DNA of 64,000 nt. Origin: Streptomyces liliifuscus. Lineage in GTDB: Bacteria; Actinomycetota; Actinomycetes; Streptomycetales; Streptomycetaceae. Shown here piece after piece: positions 25,351 through 33,970 of the stretch. The notes under the pieces were generated by a model. It did not search any database. It saw only the letters and a list, made by a program, of their open reading frames with translations, and was not told the DNA's origin. The DNA is taken from the NCBI RefSeq assembly GCF_016598615.1, contig NZ_CP066831.1, positions 7,316,001 to 7,380,000 of the forward strand, read 5' to 3'. The position numbers and the translations under genes are program-made. The stretch's first letter is position 1. Every line of letters starts with the position of its first letter.

Positions 25351-26616
25351 GTGGTCGACGCAGATCAGACATTCGTCATCGTCGGAGGCGGGCTGGCCGG
25401 CGCGAAGGCGGCCGAGACGCTCCGGGCGGAGGGCTTCACCGGCCGCGTGATACTGATCTGCGACGAACGCGACCACCCGTACGAACGTCCGCCGCTGTCC
25501 AAGGGCTATCTGCTCGGCAAGGAGGAGCGCGACAGCGTCTTCGTCCACGAGCCCGCCTGGTACGCGCGAAACGACGTCGAGCTGCACCTCGGCCAGACCG
25601 TCGACGCCATCGACCGGACCGCGAAGACCGTCCGCTTCGGTGACGACGGCACACTCGTCCACTACGACAAGCTGCTGCTCGTGACCGGCTCCGAACCGCG
25701 CCGCCTCGACATCCCGGGCACCGATCTCGCGGGCGTCCACCACCTGCGGCGCCTCGCCCACGCGGAGCGCCTCAAGCACGTACTGACCGCCCTGGGCCGG
25801 GACAACGGCCACCTCGTCATCGCGGGCGCGGGCTGGATCGGCCTGGAAGTCGCCGCGGCCGCCCGTGAGTACGGCGCCGAGGTCACCGTCGTCGAGCCCG
25901 GGCCGACCCCGCTGCACTCGGTCCTCGGCCCCGAGCTCGGCGAGCTCTTCGCCGAGCTGCACCGCGAGCACGGCGTCCGCTTCCACTTCGGCGCCCGGCT
26001 CACCGAGATCACCGGCCAGGACGGCATGGTCCTGGCGGCCCGCACGGACGACGGCGAGGAGCACCCCGCGCACGACGTCCTGGCCGCCATCGGCGCCGCC
26101 CCGCGCACCGGCCTCGCCGAGGCCGCCGGCCTCACGATGGTCGACCGCGCGCAGGGTGGCGGCATCGCGGTCGACGAGCAGCTGCGCACCTCCGACCCCG
26201 ACATCTACGCGGCCGGTGACGTGGCCGCCTTCCACCACGCGCTGTTCGACACCCGCCTGCGCGTCGAGCACTGGGCGAACGCCCTGAACGGCGGCCCGGC
26301 GGCGGCCCGCGCGATGCTGGGCCGCGAGCTGACGTACGACAGGGTGCCCTATTTCTTCTCCGACCAGTACGACGTAGGGCTCGAGTACTCGGGCTGGGCG
26401 CCCCCGGGCACGTACGACCAAGTGGTGATCCGGGGAGACGCGGGCAAGCGCGAGTTCATCGCCTTCTGGGTGAAGGAGGGACGGGTGCTGGCCGGGATGA
26501 ACGTGAATGTGTGGGACGTCACGGACCCGATCCAACAACTGATCCGGACCCGGACCCAGGTGGACTCCGAGGCACTCGCGGACCCGCACGTTCCGCTGGA
26601 CAGTCTGGTCTCATGA
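25351..26616 (+). CDS. Ferredoxin reductase-like FAD/NAD(P) oxidoreductase
   Basis: A 421-residue flavoprotein of the rubredoxin/putidaredoxin reductase type. The FAD motif is FVIVGGGLAGAKAAETLR, followed by ERPPLSKGYL, the NAD motif LVIAGAGWIGLEVAAAAREYG near residue 155, and the flavin-binding segment SDPDIYAAGDVAAFHHALF. The C-terminal reductase domain ends with FWVKEGRVLAGMNVNVWDV. It passes electrons from NAD(P)H to a ferredoxin, for example for P450s. The GTG at 25351 has GAGGAGG 6 bases upstream. It is separated from dgt by 121 bp and precedes dnaG by 46 bp. Confidence 0.9.
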   Translation: MVDADQTFVIVGGGLAGAKAAETLRAEGFTGRVILICDERDHPYERPPLSKGYLLGKEERDSVFVHEPAWYARNDVELHLGQTVDAIDRTAKTVRFGDDGTLVHYDKLLLVTGSEPRRLDIPGTDLAGVHHLRRLAHAERLKHVLTALGRDNGHLVIAGAGWIGLEVAAAAREYGAEVTVVEPGPTPLHSVLGPELGELFAELHREHGVRFHFGARLTEITGQDGMVLAARTDDGEEHPAHDVLAAIGAAPRTGLAEAAGLTMVDRAQGGGIAVDEQLRTSDPDIYAAGDVAAFHHALFDTRLRVEHWANALNGGPAAARAMLGRELTYDRVPYFFSDQYDVGLEYSGWAPPGTYDQVVIRGDAGKREFIAFWVKEGRVLAGMNVNVWDVTDPIQQLIRTRTQVDSEALADPHVPLDSLVS

Positions 26617-26650
26617 CCGACGGCGGCGCTCGACTGTCACACCGTCCCCG

Positions 26651-26656
26651 TAGAAT
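26651..26656 (+). promoter_or_regulatory. -10-like TAGAAT immediately before the dnaG GTG
   Basis: TAGAAT fits the Streptomyces housekeeping -10 (TAGAPuT). It ends 6 bases before the GTG at 26663, placing a transcript start at or within a base or two of the codon. A possible -35 (tcgact, 26630-26635) gives a short 15-base spacer, so the match is incomplete. No ribosome site is visible. Confidence 0.45.
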
Positions 26657-26662
26657 CCATGC

Positions 26663-28561
26663 GTGGCTGGAAGGATCAACGACGAGGACGTGAAGGCTGT
26701 TCGGGACGCGGTCCCGATCGACGCCGTGGTCTCGGAGTACCTCCAGCTGCGCAACGCGGGCGGCGGAAACCTCAAGGGTCTCTGCCCCTTCCACGACGAG
26801 AAGTCGCCCTCCTTCCAGGTCAGCCCGAGCAAGGGGCTCTTCCACTGCTTCGGCTGCCAGGAGGGCGGCGACACCATCACGTTCGTGATGAAGGTCGACC
26901 ACCTCACCTTCTCGGAGTCGGTCGAGCGCCTCGCCGCCCAGGCGGGCATCACCCTGCGGTACGAGGAGGGCGGCTACAACCCCTCCCACCAGCGCGGCGA
27001 GCGCATCCGCCTGGTCGAGGCCCACAAGATCGCCGCCCAGTTCTACATCGAGCAGCTCGACACCGGCTCCGAGGCCGACACCGGCCGCAAGTTCCTCGCC
27101 GAGCGCGGTTTCGACCAGGCGGCGGCCACCCACTTCGGCGTCGGCTACAGCCCCCAGGGCTGGGACCACCTCACGCGCTACCTCCGCGGCAAGGGCTTCT
27201 CCGACAAGGAGATCCTCCTCTCCGGCCTCTCCCAGGAGGGCCGCCGCGGCCCCATCGACCGCTTCCGCGGCCGTCTCATGTGGCCGATCCGCGACATCGG
27301 CGGCGAGGTCGTCGGCTTCGGCGCCCGAAAGCTGTACGAGTCGGACAACGGCCCGAAGTACCTGAACACGCCCGACACGCCGATCTACCGCAAGTCCCAG
27401 GTCCTGTACGGCATCGACCTCGCCAAGAAGGACATCGCCAAGAGCAGCCGGGCGGTCGTGGTCGAGGGCTACACGGACGTGATGGCCTGCCATCTCGCCG
27501 GCATCACCACGGCCATCGCGACCTGCGGCACGGCCTTCGGCGGCGACCACATCAAGATCCTCCGACGATTGCTGATGGACAACGGCACGGCGCGTGTCAT
27601 CTTCACGTTCGACGGCGATGCAGCGGGTCAGAAGGCGGCACTGCGGGCGTTTGAGGATGATCAGAAGTTCGCTGCCTCGACATACATTGCGATCGCTCCG
27701 GAGGGCATGGACCCGTGCGAACTGCGCCTGGCGAAGGGCGACGAGGCAGTGGCGGAGTTGGTCCAGCCGCACACACCTCTGTTCAAGTTCGCACTGCAAC
27801 AGATCGTGCAGCGCTACGACCTGGAGACTCCGGGAGGTCGAGCGGCTGCCCTGGACGAGGCAGCCCCCGTGGCCGCCCGGATCAAGGAGCGCACCGCGCG
27901 GCGCGAGATGGCTGTGGAACTCGCTGGCCTGGTCGGCATCCTGGACCAGGAGTTCGTGGTGGATCGTGTCGGCTACCTCCATCGGCGTAGTGGCGGTGGC
28001 GGTCAGGGCCCCGTACCCACGCCTACACGTTCCCCTCAGGCCGAGGCAGCTCCATCGAGAGCATTCGGGGGTCCTCCTTTGACCTTGCGTAATCCCGCAC
28101 ATAAGACGGAGCGTGAACTCCTCAAACTGGCGCTCCAACGCCCGGAGCTGGTCTCTCCGGCCTTCGACGCGTTCGAAGCTGACGAATTCACTGCGCCGCC
28201 CTACGCTGCCGTACGCCAGGTGATCATCGAGGCGGGCGGAGCCGAGTACGGTGTCCAAGATCCTCAGGATTACCTAGTTAAGGCCCGTGAGGCGGCCCCG
28301 GACGACTCGGTCCGCGCGATGGTCACGGAGTTGGCAGTCGAAGCCATCATGCGTCGCACGGTCGACGAACTGTACGCGGGCGAGCAGCTGGTCACCGTCC
28401 GCCGCCGCGCCGTGGAGCGCCGCGTCCGGGACGTCCAGGGCGCCCTCGCCCGCGCCAGCGCCCAGGGAGACCCGGCCCAGCTGGCCGCCGTACAGAACGA
28501 GTTGTGGGTGCTCCAGCAGTACGACCAGGCCCTGCGCGAGAAGGGCGCGGGCGCGCTCTGA
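26663..28561 (+). CDS. dnaG: DNA primase
   Basis: A 632-residue replicative primase. Order: CHC2 zinc finger (CPFHDEKSPSF, then LFHCFGCQEGG), RNA polymerase-like catalytic core, and a TOPRIM domain with VVVEGYTDVMACHLAG and the DGDAAG acidic motif. A C-terminal DnaB-binding region follows (DEFTAPPYAAVRQVIIEAGG onward). It makes RNA primers at the replication fork. The GTG start at 26663 (MAGRINDEDVKAVRDAV) matches the family; a TAGAAT box just upstream suggests a leaderless message. Codons between about 27565 and 28350 use many A/T-ending third positions (cga, gat, ttt, att, cta), unlike the rest of the gene. Confidence 0.97.
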   Translation: MAGRINDEDVKAVRDAVPIDAVVSEYLQLRNAGGGNLKGLCPFHDEKSPSFQVSPSKGLFHCFGCQEGGDTITFVMKVDHLTFSESVERLAAQAGITLRYEEGGYNPSHQRGERIRLVEAHKIAAQFYIEQLDTGSEADTGRKFLAERGFDQAAATHFGVGYSPQGWDHLTRYLRGKGFSDKEILLSGLSQEGRRGPIDRFRGRLMWPIRDIGGEVVGFGARKLYESDNGPKYLNTPDTPIYRKSQVLYGIDLAKKDIAKSSRAVVVEGYTDVMACHLAGITTAIATCGTAFGGDHIKILRRLLMDNGTARVIFTFDGDAAGQKAALRAFEDDQKFAASTYIAIAPEGMDPCELRLAKGDEAVAELVQPHTPLFKFALQQIVQRYDLETPGGRAAALDEAAPVAARIKERTARREMAVELAGLVGILDQEFVVDRVGYLHRRSGGGGQGPVPTPTRSPQAEAAPSRAFGGPPLTLRNPAHKTERELLKLALQRPELVSPAFDAFEADEFTAPPYAAVRQVIIEAGGAEYGVQDPQDYLVKAREAAPDDSVRAMVTELAVEAIMRRTVDELYAGEQLVTVRRRAVERRVRDVQGALARASAQGDPAQLAAVQNELWVLQQYDQALREKGAGAL

Positions 28562-28635
28562 CACGGGTCGGGCCCGCGCTTCGAGACGGCCGGACCCGCG
28601 CTCCGGGGCGAGTGGGGCCGGCGTTCCGAGCCGGG

Positions 28636-29658
28636 TCAGTCCCCGGCCGGGGAGTACGGCGGACCCGGTGGCCGTCCGTCGAACGTCGGCGTCACGGCCC
28701 GCACCAGCCGGTCCGCGAACTCCCGCTCGGCGTCCGCGAACCGCGGATACTCCGTGACGAAGTGCTCCCACTCCACATACCCCACCGCCTCCACCAGGTC
28801 CTCCAGGAAGACCCCCTCGCGGTACTGGCGGGGCCACTCGCCCGACAGCCGGAACACCTCGTGCAGCAGCTCGTGGCGCAGCGGGTGCCGTTCGGCGAGC
28901 AGCACGGCGTCGTACAGGTCCTTGCCCTGCGCGTGCATGTCGTTGACCAGCCACATCAGCTTCCAGGCCAGCGACAGCTCCGGAGTCGCGGCCCACACGA
29001 CCGCGCCGCCCGGCAGCTCCACCGGCTCCGGCTCCTCGGGCAGCCGCTCGTTGAAGACGAAGTCGAGCTGGACGTGCCCACCGGGCAGCCCGGGCGCACC
29101 CCAGGGCAGCACCATGCGGCGCCCCGGCACCCGGTCGTACGTCCAGATGTCCTCGACCACCGCACCGCGCGCCGAGATGCCGACCTCACGCCCGCGCTCG
29201 TCGGCCAGCGCCTGGGCAGCCTCGGCGATCCCTTCGAGCATCCGGTCGGTACGTCCCTCGTCGACCCGCCAGGTGCGCGGTACGACGACGAAGTCCAGGT
29301 CACCGGGCTCGCGGGCGTCGTCCCCGAACCACGCCGACATCAGCACACTGCCGCGCAGCACCAGCGACTCGACCCACTCCGAGCCGGCGATCGCGGCGAG
29401 CACGAGATCCAGCGCCCGGCGCCGCGCGTACCGCCAGGCCTCGCCCCTGGCCGGGTCGGAGAAGCCGGGGTCGGTGGCGCGGTAGGCGTTCTGGTGGTGC
29501 TTCATGGCCGGGTCGAAGACCGGCCGCTGCACCGCGTCGTCCGCCTCCACCCAGTGCAGCGTCCGCGGCAGGTCCTGCGCCCGGCGGGTCGCCTCGTCCA
29601 GCGGCTCCCGGGGTATCTCGACGCTCCGCCAGCCGAAGTCCTGCCATGTCCCGCTCAT
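28636..29658 (-). CDS. Nucleotidyltransferase-fold protein (AbiEii-like)
   Basis: A 340-residue protein with a nucleotidyltransferase signature. LVLRGSVLMSAWFG provides the GS motif, followed by EPGDLDFVVVPRTW with the DxD metal-binding pair, as in AbiEii/minimal nucleotidyltransferases. A downstream helical region (ATPELSLAWKLMWLVNDMHAQGKDLYDAVLLAE) resembles the kDLyD segment common to that family. The ATG at 29658 overlaps the TGA of the upstream gene by four bases (ATGA) and has GAGGAGG upstream, so the two are coupled. Related proteins act as toxins or tRNA/nucleotide-modifying enzymes. The substrate is unknown, and core-genome placement between dnaG and hrdA argues for a housekeeping task as much as a toxin. 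Confidence 0.75.
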   Translation of the reverse strand: MSGTWQDFGWRSVEIPREPLDEATRRAQDLPRTLHWVEADDAVQRPVFDPAMKHHQNAYRATDPGFSDPARGEAWRYARRRALDLVLAAIAGSEWVESLVLRGSVLMSAWFGDDAREPGDLDFVVVPRTWRVDEGRTDRMLEGIAEAAQALADERGREVGISARGAVVEDIWTYDRVPGRRMVLPWGAPGLPGGHVQLDFVFNERLPEEPEPVELPGGAVVWAATPELSLAWKLMWLVNDMHAQGKDLYDAVLLAERHPLRHELLHEVFRLSGEWPRQYREGVFLEDLVEAVGYVEWEHFVTEYPRFADAEREFADRLVRAVTPTFDGRPPGPPYSPAGD

Positions 29659-30434
29659 CCCAGCACCTCCTCGGCCGCTCTCGGCATCTGCTCCACGCGC
29701 GCTCCGTGCGACACGCGCGCCCCGGTTTCCTCGATCCATCCGTCGTCGACCGAGAGATCACTGTCGTGGAGGACGAACTCCCGCTCCACATCGGCCACTT
29801 CGAACCCGTACAGCTCCGCCAGCAGCAGCTCCAGCAGCCGCCCGGCGCCCTCCGCGTCCACACCCCGGCACCGCTGGGTCACGAACCGCTCGTGCCGACC
29901 ACCGGTGCCGTCGATTTCGCTGCCGTGCCCGTCGCCGCGCACCCGCCGGGCGTTCCACGACAGATGGGCGCCGTGCGGGACGACCCTCGCGGCCAGGGCG
30001 TCGAGGTCGGTGTCCGCGTCGAGCAGCAGCTTCACGTGGTGCTCGAAGTACCGCTCGTCGCCGCCGGTCCGGCAGGGTTCGCGGGGGACCTCGGGGGCCC
30101 ACGGGGACGACTCGATCTTGACGCGTACGGGCACGAATCCATCGGCCCGCAGACGTGCGGCGACTTCCCGGGCCCGGGCCGATTCGGCGGCGTACGACGG
30201 GGAACCCGCCAAGGTGACCATCGGCTGCGAAGGCATCCGGCCGCGTGCCAGCACGATGTGCGTCAGCTTGAGACCGGACCCGGCCGCCCAGCACCGCAGC
30301 CGTTCCGATTCGGCGGCGCTGTCGCAGCGGACCGTCACGTGAGTTTCGTAATGGGAACCGGACACTCGGGGATCGTGCCAGATCAGGGTACGAACGGGCA
30401 CGCGAGTTTTCCGCGAGGGTAACCACGCGGTCAC
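29655..30434 (-). CDS. Conserved hypothetical protein coupled to nucleotidyltransferase gene
   Basis: Up to 259 residues; no family recognised. It appears internally repetitive: HYETHVTVRCDSAAESERLR near residue 29 and RYFEHHVKLLLDADTDLDAL near residue 136 share the [HR]Yxx HV strand pattern, followed by a helix and a second strand (LTHIVLARG; AHLSWNARR). A third segment reads HERFVTQRCRG. This suggests tandem small alpha/beta (ferredoxin-like) units. No signal peptide or membrane span. The start is uncertain: GTGs at 30434, 30401 and 30365 are all possible and none has a strong ribosome site; only the longest would include a TTA Leu codon (position 5). It overlaps the nucleotidyltransferase gene by ATGA. 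Confidence 0.65.
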   Translation of the reverse strand: MTAWLPSRKTRVPVRTLIWHDPRVSGSHYETHVTVRCDSAAESERLRCWAAGSGLKLTHIVLARGRMPSQPMVTLAGSPSYAAESARAREVAARLRADGFVPVRVKIESSPWAPEVPREPCRTGGDERYFEHHVKLLLDADTDLDALAARVVPHGAHLSWNARRVRGDGHGSEIDGTGGRHERFVTQRCRGVDAEGAGRLLELLLAELYGFEVADVEREFVLHDSDLSVDDGWIEETGARVSHGARVEQMPRAAEEVLG

Positions 30435-30656
30435 GGACCGGACTCAAAAAGTCACCGCACGCCCCTCGTGGCGACGATGTGTCGTACTCCACACTGGGTT
30501 CCGGTGCCTGAGTCCTCGGAGCGCGGCCGACCCGAACGCGACGGGTCCATTGTCCCCGCGGTTCCGCTCAACGTGTTCGGGACGGACAGCGGCAAGGCCG
30601 TCGTCCCCGTCCCGCTGCCGCACGCCTCAGCAGCGACATTCCTGGAGGTCGCCCCC

Positions 30657-31790
30657 GTGCAGACCCAGACCCTCACCCAGACCGACAACACCGGCGACAC
30701 GGACGCGGATTCCGACGTCATCGGGGCCGTGCCCGCGCAGAGCCGTGTCGCGCACCACCCCGAGACGGCGGCGGAACCGGAGGGCTCGCAGGCCGAGCCC
30801 GAGGAGCCGCCCGTCACCCTCGTGGAGACCGAGGCGCCGGAGCCGGTGGAAGTGCCCCGCGGGCGTACGGACACCGGTGGGCCCTCGTCCGACCTGTTCC
30901 GCCAGTACCTGCGGGAGATCGGCCGGATCCCGCTGCTCACCGCGGCGGAGGAGGTGGAGCTGGCGCGCAGGGTCGAGGCCGGCCTCTTCGCCGAGGAGCG
31001 GCTGCGGCTGGCCCCCGACCTGGACAGCCAACTCGCCCTGGACCTCGACAAGTTGGTGGTCATGGGCCGGATGGCCAAGCGCCGGCTCATCGAGGCGAAC
31101 CTCCGGCTGGTCGTCTCCGTCGCCAAGCGGTACGTGGGCCGCGGGCTGACCATGCTCGATCTGGTCCAGGAAGGAAACCTGGGGCTGATCAGGGCGGTCG
31201 AGAAGTTCGACTACGCCCGTGGGTACAAGTTCTCGACGTACGCGACCTGGTGGATCCGCCAGGCCATGTCGCGGGCCCTCGCCGACCAGGCCCGGACGAT
31301 CCGAGTGCCCGTCCACGTGGTCGAGTTGATCAACCGGGTGGTGCGGGTGCAGCGGCGGATGCTGCAGGAACGGGGGTACGAGCCGACGCCGGAGGAGGTC
31401 GCGGCGCACCTCGACCTTCCCAGTGAGCGGGTCAGCGAGGTCCTGCGGCTGGCCCAGGAGCCGGTGTCCCTCCACGCTCCTGTGGGCGAGGAGGACGATG
31501 TGGCTCTCGGGGACCTCATCGAGGACGGGGATGCGACGAGTCCTGTGGAGTCGGCGGCGTTCCTGCTCCTGCGCGAGCACCTGGAGGCGGTCCTCTCCAC
31601 TCTCGGGGAGCGTGAGCGGAAGGTCGTTCAACTCCGGTACGGGCTGGCGGACGGCCGTCCCCGCACGCTGGAGGAGATAGGCCGCATCTTCGGCGTCACC
31701 CGCGAACGCATCCGCCAGATCGAATCCAAGACCCTGAACAAACTCCGAGACCACGCCTTCGCAGACCAACTACGGGGCTACTTGGACTGA
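30657..31790 (+). CDS. hrdA: RNA polymerase principal-type sigma factor (HrdA-like)
   Basis: A 377-residue sigma-70 group 1/2 factor. Residues 1-75 are an acidic, Thr/Pro/Glu-rich non-conserved leader in place of a full region 1.1. Region 1.2 is DLFRQYLREIGRIPLLTAAEE. Region 2 includes RRLIEANLRLVVSVAKRYVG, LDLVQEGNLGLIRAVEKFDY and FSTYATWWIRQAMSRAL. Region 3 follows, and region 4.2 is TLEEIGRIFGVTRERIRQIE. It directs RNA polymerase to -35/-10 promoters. The GTG at 30657 has a GGAGGTC site 7 bases upstream; an in-frame ATG at 30468 lacks support. The name rests on the position next to dnaG, as recalled for S. coelicolor hrdA; HrdC/D-type identity is not excluded by sequence alone. Confidence 0.85.
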   Translation: MQTQTLTQTDNTGDTDADSDVIGAVPAQSRVAHHPETAAEPEGSQAEPEEPPVTLVETEAPEPVEVPRGRTDTGGPSSDLFRQYLREIGRIPLLTAAEEVELARRVEAGLFAEERLRLAPDLDSQLALDLDKLVVMGRMAKRRLIEANLRLVVSVAKRYVGRGLTMLDLVQEGNLGLIRAVEKFDYARGYKFSTYATWWIRQAMSRALADQARTIRVPVHVVELINRVVRVQRRMLQERGYEPTPEEVAAHLDLPSERVSEVLRLAQEPVSLHAPVGEEDDVALGDLIEDGDATSPVESAAFLLLREHLEAVLSTLGERERKVVQLRYGLADGRPRTLEEIGRIFGVTRERIRQIESKTLNKLRDHAFADQLRGYLD

Positions 31791-31803
31791 CCTGGTCTTT
31801 TCT

Positions 31804-32012
31804 CGCCCCCGCCGCCCCTACCCATTCCCGTCCCCTGGGGCTCCGCCCCAGACCCCGTGGGGTGTGTTGTCGGGTGCGGGTGGGTGGGGGCTGGTCGCGC
31901 AGTTCCCCGCGCCCCCAGGTACCTGGGGGCGCGGGGAACTGCGCAGTCTTTTGGGGGTTCGGGGGCGGAGCCCCTGAGTAAGTGACGGGAATGGGTAGGG
32001 GCGGCGGGGGCG
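31804..32012. repeat. Nested multi-arm inverted repeat between hrdA and the ABC genes
   Basis: Outer arms of 29 bp (31804-31832 and 31984-32012) are perfect complements. Inside them an imperfect pair around ggggctccgcccc (31834-31856 with 31953-31977) encloses a perfect 48-bp palindrome. T-runs flank the left arm and A-runs the right arm, as expected for a bidirectional terminator serving the converging genes. Confidence 0.88.
31897..31944. repeat. Perfect 48-bp palindrome
   Basis: The left half gcgcagttccccgcgccccc plus aggt is followed directly by its exact reverse complement, with no loop. It is the tightest copy of the dispersed gcgcagttccccgcgcccc family in this window and sits at the centre of the larger nested repeat. 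Confidence 0.92.
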
Positions 32013-32041
32013 AAAAAACCCGCCGACCCCCGGGTCACCCC

Positions 32042-33970
32042 TCAGTCCACCTCCACCACGGCCTCCGCGAACTGGGCCTTGTAGAGGCGGGCGTACGCGC
32101 CGTCCGCTGCCAGCAGGTCCGTGTGGGCGCCCTGTTCCACGATGGACCCGTTCTCCATGACGAGAATCGTGTCGGCATCCCGGATCGTCGACAGACGATG
32201 AGCGATGACGAACGACGTCCGCCCGTGCGCGAGCTTCGCCATAGCCTTCTGGATCAACACCTCGGTACGGGTGTCGACGGAACTCGTCGCCTCGTCCAGC
32301 ACCAGAATCACCGGATCGGACAGGAACGCCCGAGCGATGGTGATGAGCTGTTTCTCACCGGCGCTCACCCCCGACCCCTCGTCGTCGATGACGGTGTCGT
32401 ACCCCTCGGGCAACGTCCGCACGAACCGGTCGGCATGGGCGGCCCGAGCCGCCTCCTCGATCTCCCCACGCGTGACCTCACGCGAAGCCCCGTACGCGAT
32501 GTTCTCCGCGATCGTCCCGCCGAACAGCCAGGTGTCCTGCAGCACCATGCCGATCCCGGCCCGCAGTTCGTCCCGGGACATCTTCGCGATGTCGACCCCG
32601 TCGAGGGTGATGCGCCCGCCCGTCGTCTCGTAGAACCGCATCAGCAGGTTCACGAGCGTGGTCTTGCCGGCACCGGTCGGGCCCACGATCGCGACCGTGT
32701 GTCCCGGCTCCACCTTCAGCGACAGGTCCTCGATGAGCGGCTTCTCCGGGTCGTACCGGAAGGAGACCCCCTCCAGCGCCACCCGCCCCCGCAGTTCCTC
32801 CGGACGCGCCCCGGTCACCGGGTCCGCCTCCTGCTCCTCCGCGTCCAGCAGTTCGAAGATCCGCTCCGCCGAGGCGACGCCGGACTGCACGAGGTTCGCC
32901 ATGGACGCGACCTGGGTGAGCGGCATGGAGAACTGCCGGGAGTACTGGATGAAGGCCTGGACGTCACCGATCGAGAGGGCGCCCGATGCGACGCGCAGCC
33001 CGCCGACCACGGCCACCAGCACATAGTTCAGGTTCGACACGAACATCATCAGCGGCTGCATGACCCCGCTGTTGAACTGCGCCCGGAACCCGGCCTCGTA
33101 CAGCTTCTCGTTCTCCTCGGCGAACTGCGCCGCCGACTCGTCCTGCCGACCGAAGACCTTGACGAGGTTGTGGCCGGTGTACATCTCCTCGATGTGCGCG
33201 TTGAGCTTGCCGGTGGTCCGCCACTGCTGCACGAAGTGCGGCTGCGACCGCTTGCCCACCCGGGTGGCGACGAAGAACGACAGCGGCACGGTGACCAGTG
33301 CGACGAGCGCGAGCAGCCACGACACCCAGAACATCATCGCCAGCACACCGACGATCGTCAGCAGCGAGTTGACCAGCTGGCCCATCGACTGCTGGAGGGT
33401 CTGCCCGATGTTGTCGATGTCGTTCGTGGCGCGGCTGAGCACCTCACCGCGCTGCCGCTTGTCGAAGTACGACAGCGGCAGCCGCGACAGCTTCGTCTGT
33501 ACGTCCTCGCGCATGTTGTACATCGTCTTGTTGACGGCCCGGTTCACCAGTCGCGTCGCCACGGTCATCAGCAGACCGGCCACCAGGAACGCCACGAGCG
33601 CGAGCAACAGCACCTCGCCGACCGCGCCGAAGTCGATGCCCTTGCCCGGCGTGAAGTCCGTCCCGGAGAGCATGTCGGCCATGCCGCCGTCGCCGCGCTC
33701 CCGCATCGCCGCGAGGGCCTCGGCCTTCGTCTGGCCGGCGGGCATCTCCCGTCCGACGACCCCGGCGAAGACGAGGTCGGTGGCCCGGCCCAGGATCTTC
33801 GGCCCGAGGACCGAGAGGCCGACGCTGAACACCACGGCGACGAGCATCACGTACAGAGTGGTGCGTTCCGGCTTGAAATGCGCCAGTAGCCGCTTTCCGG
33901 ACTTCTTGAAGTCCATCGAGTGATGGTCGGGGCCCGTCCCGGCCATCATCCGCCCCATGGGCCCGGCCAT
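32042..33970 (-). CDS. ABC exporter subunit, fused permease-ATPase (second of pair)
   Basis: A 642-residue half-exporter. An N-terminal Met/Gly-rich tail is followed by six transmembrane segments (first around TLYVMLVAVVFSVGLSVLG). An unusual extracytoplasmic-type insert of about 50 residues between TM1 and TM2 contains GREMPAGQTKAEALAAMRERG. The ATPase has Walker A VGPTGAGKTTLVNLL, the signature GSGVSAGEKQLITIARA (non-canonical SAGEK), and Walker B VILVLDEATSSVD with catalytic Glu present. The start ATG at 33970 overlaps the TGA of the upstream half-transporter by one base, so the two form a heterodimer. Substrate unknown; related pairs export drugs or lipids. Confidence 0.92.
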   Translation of the reverse strand: MAGPMGRMMAGTGPDHHSMDFKKSGKRLLAHFKPERTTLYVMLVAVVFSVGLSVLGPKILGRATDLVFAGVVGREMPAGQTKAEALAAMRERGDGGMADMLSGTDFTPGKGIDFGAVGEVLLLALVAFLVAGLLMTVATRLVNRAVNKTMYNMREDVQTKLSRLPLSYFDKRQRGEVLSRATNDIDNIGQTLQQSMGQLVNSLLTIVGVLAMMFWVSWLLALVALVTVPLSFFVATRVGKRSQPHFVQQWRTTGKLNAHIEEMYTGHNLVKVFGRQDESAAQFAEENEKLYEAGFRAQFNSGVMQPLMMFVSNLNYVLVAVVGGLRVASGALSIGDVQAFIQYSRQFSMPLTQVASMANLVQSGVASAERIFELLDAEEQEADPVTGARPEELRGRVALEGVSFRYDPEKPLIEDLSLKVEPGHTVAIVGPTGAGKTTLVNLLMRFYETTGGRITLDGVDIAKMSRDELRAGIGMVLQDTWLFGGTIAENIAYGASREVTRGEIEEAARAAHADRFVRTLPEGYDTVIDDEGSGVSAGEKQLITIARAFLSDPVILVLDEATSSVDTRTEVLIQKAMAKLAHGRTSFVIAHRLSTIRDADTILVMENGSIVEQGAHTDLLAADGAYARLYKAQFAEAVVEVD

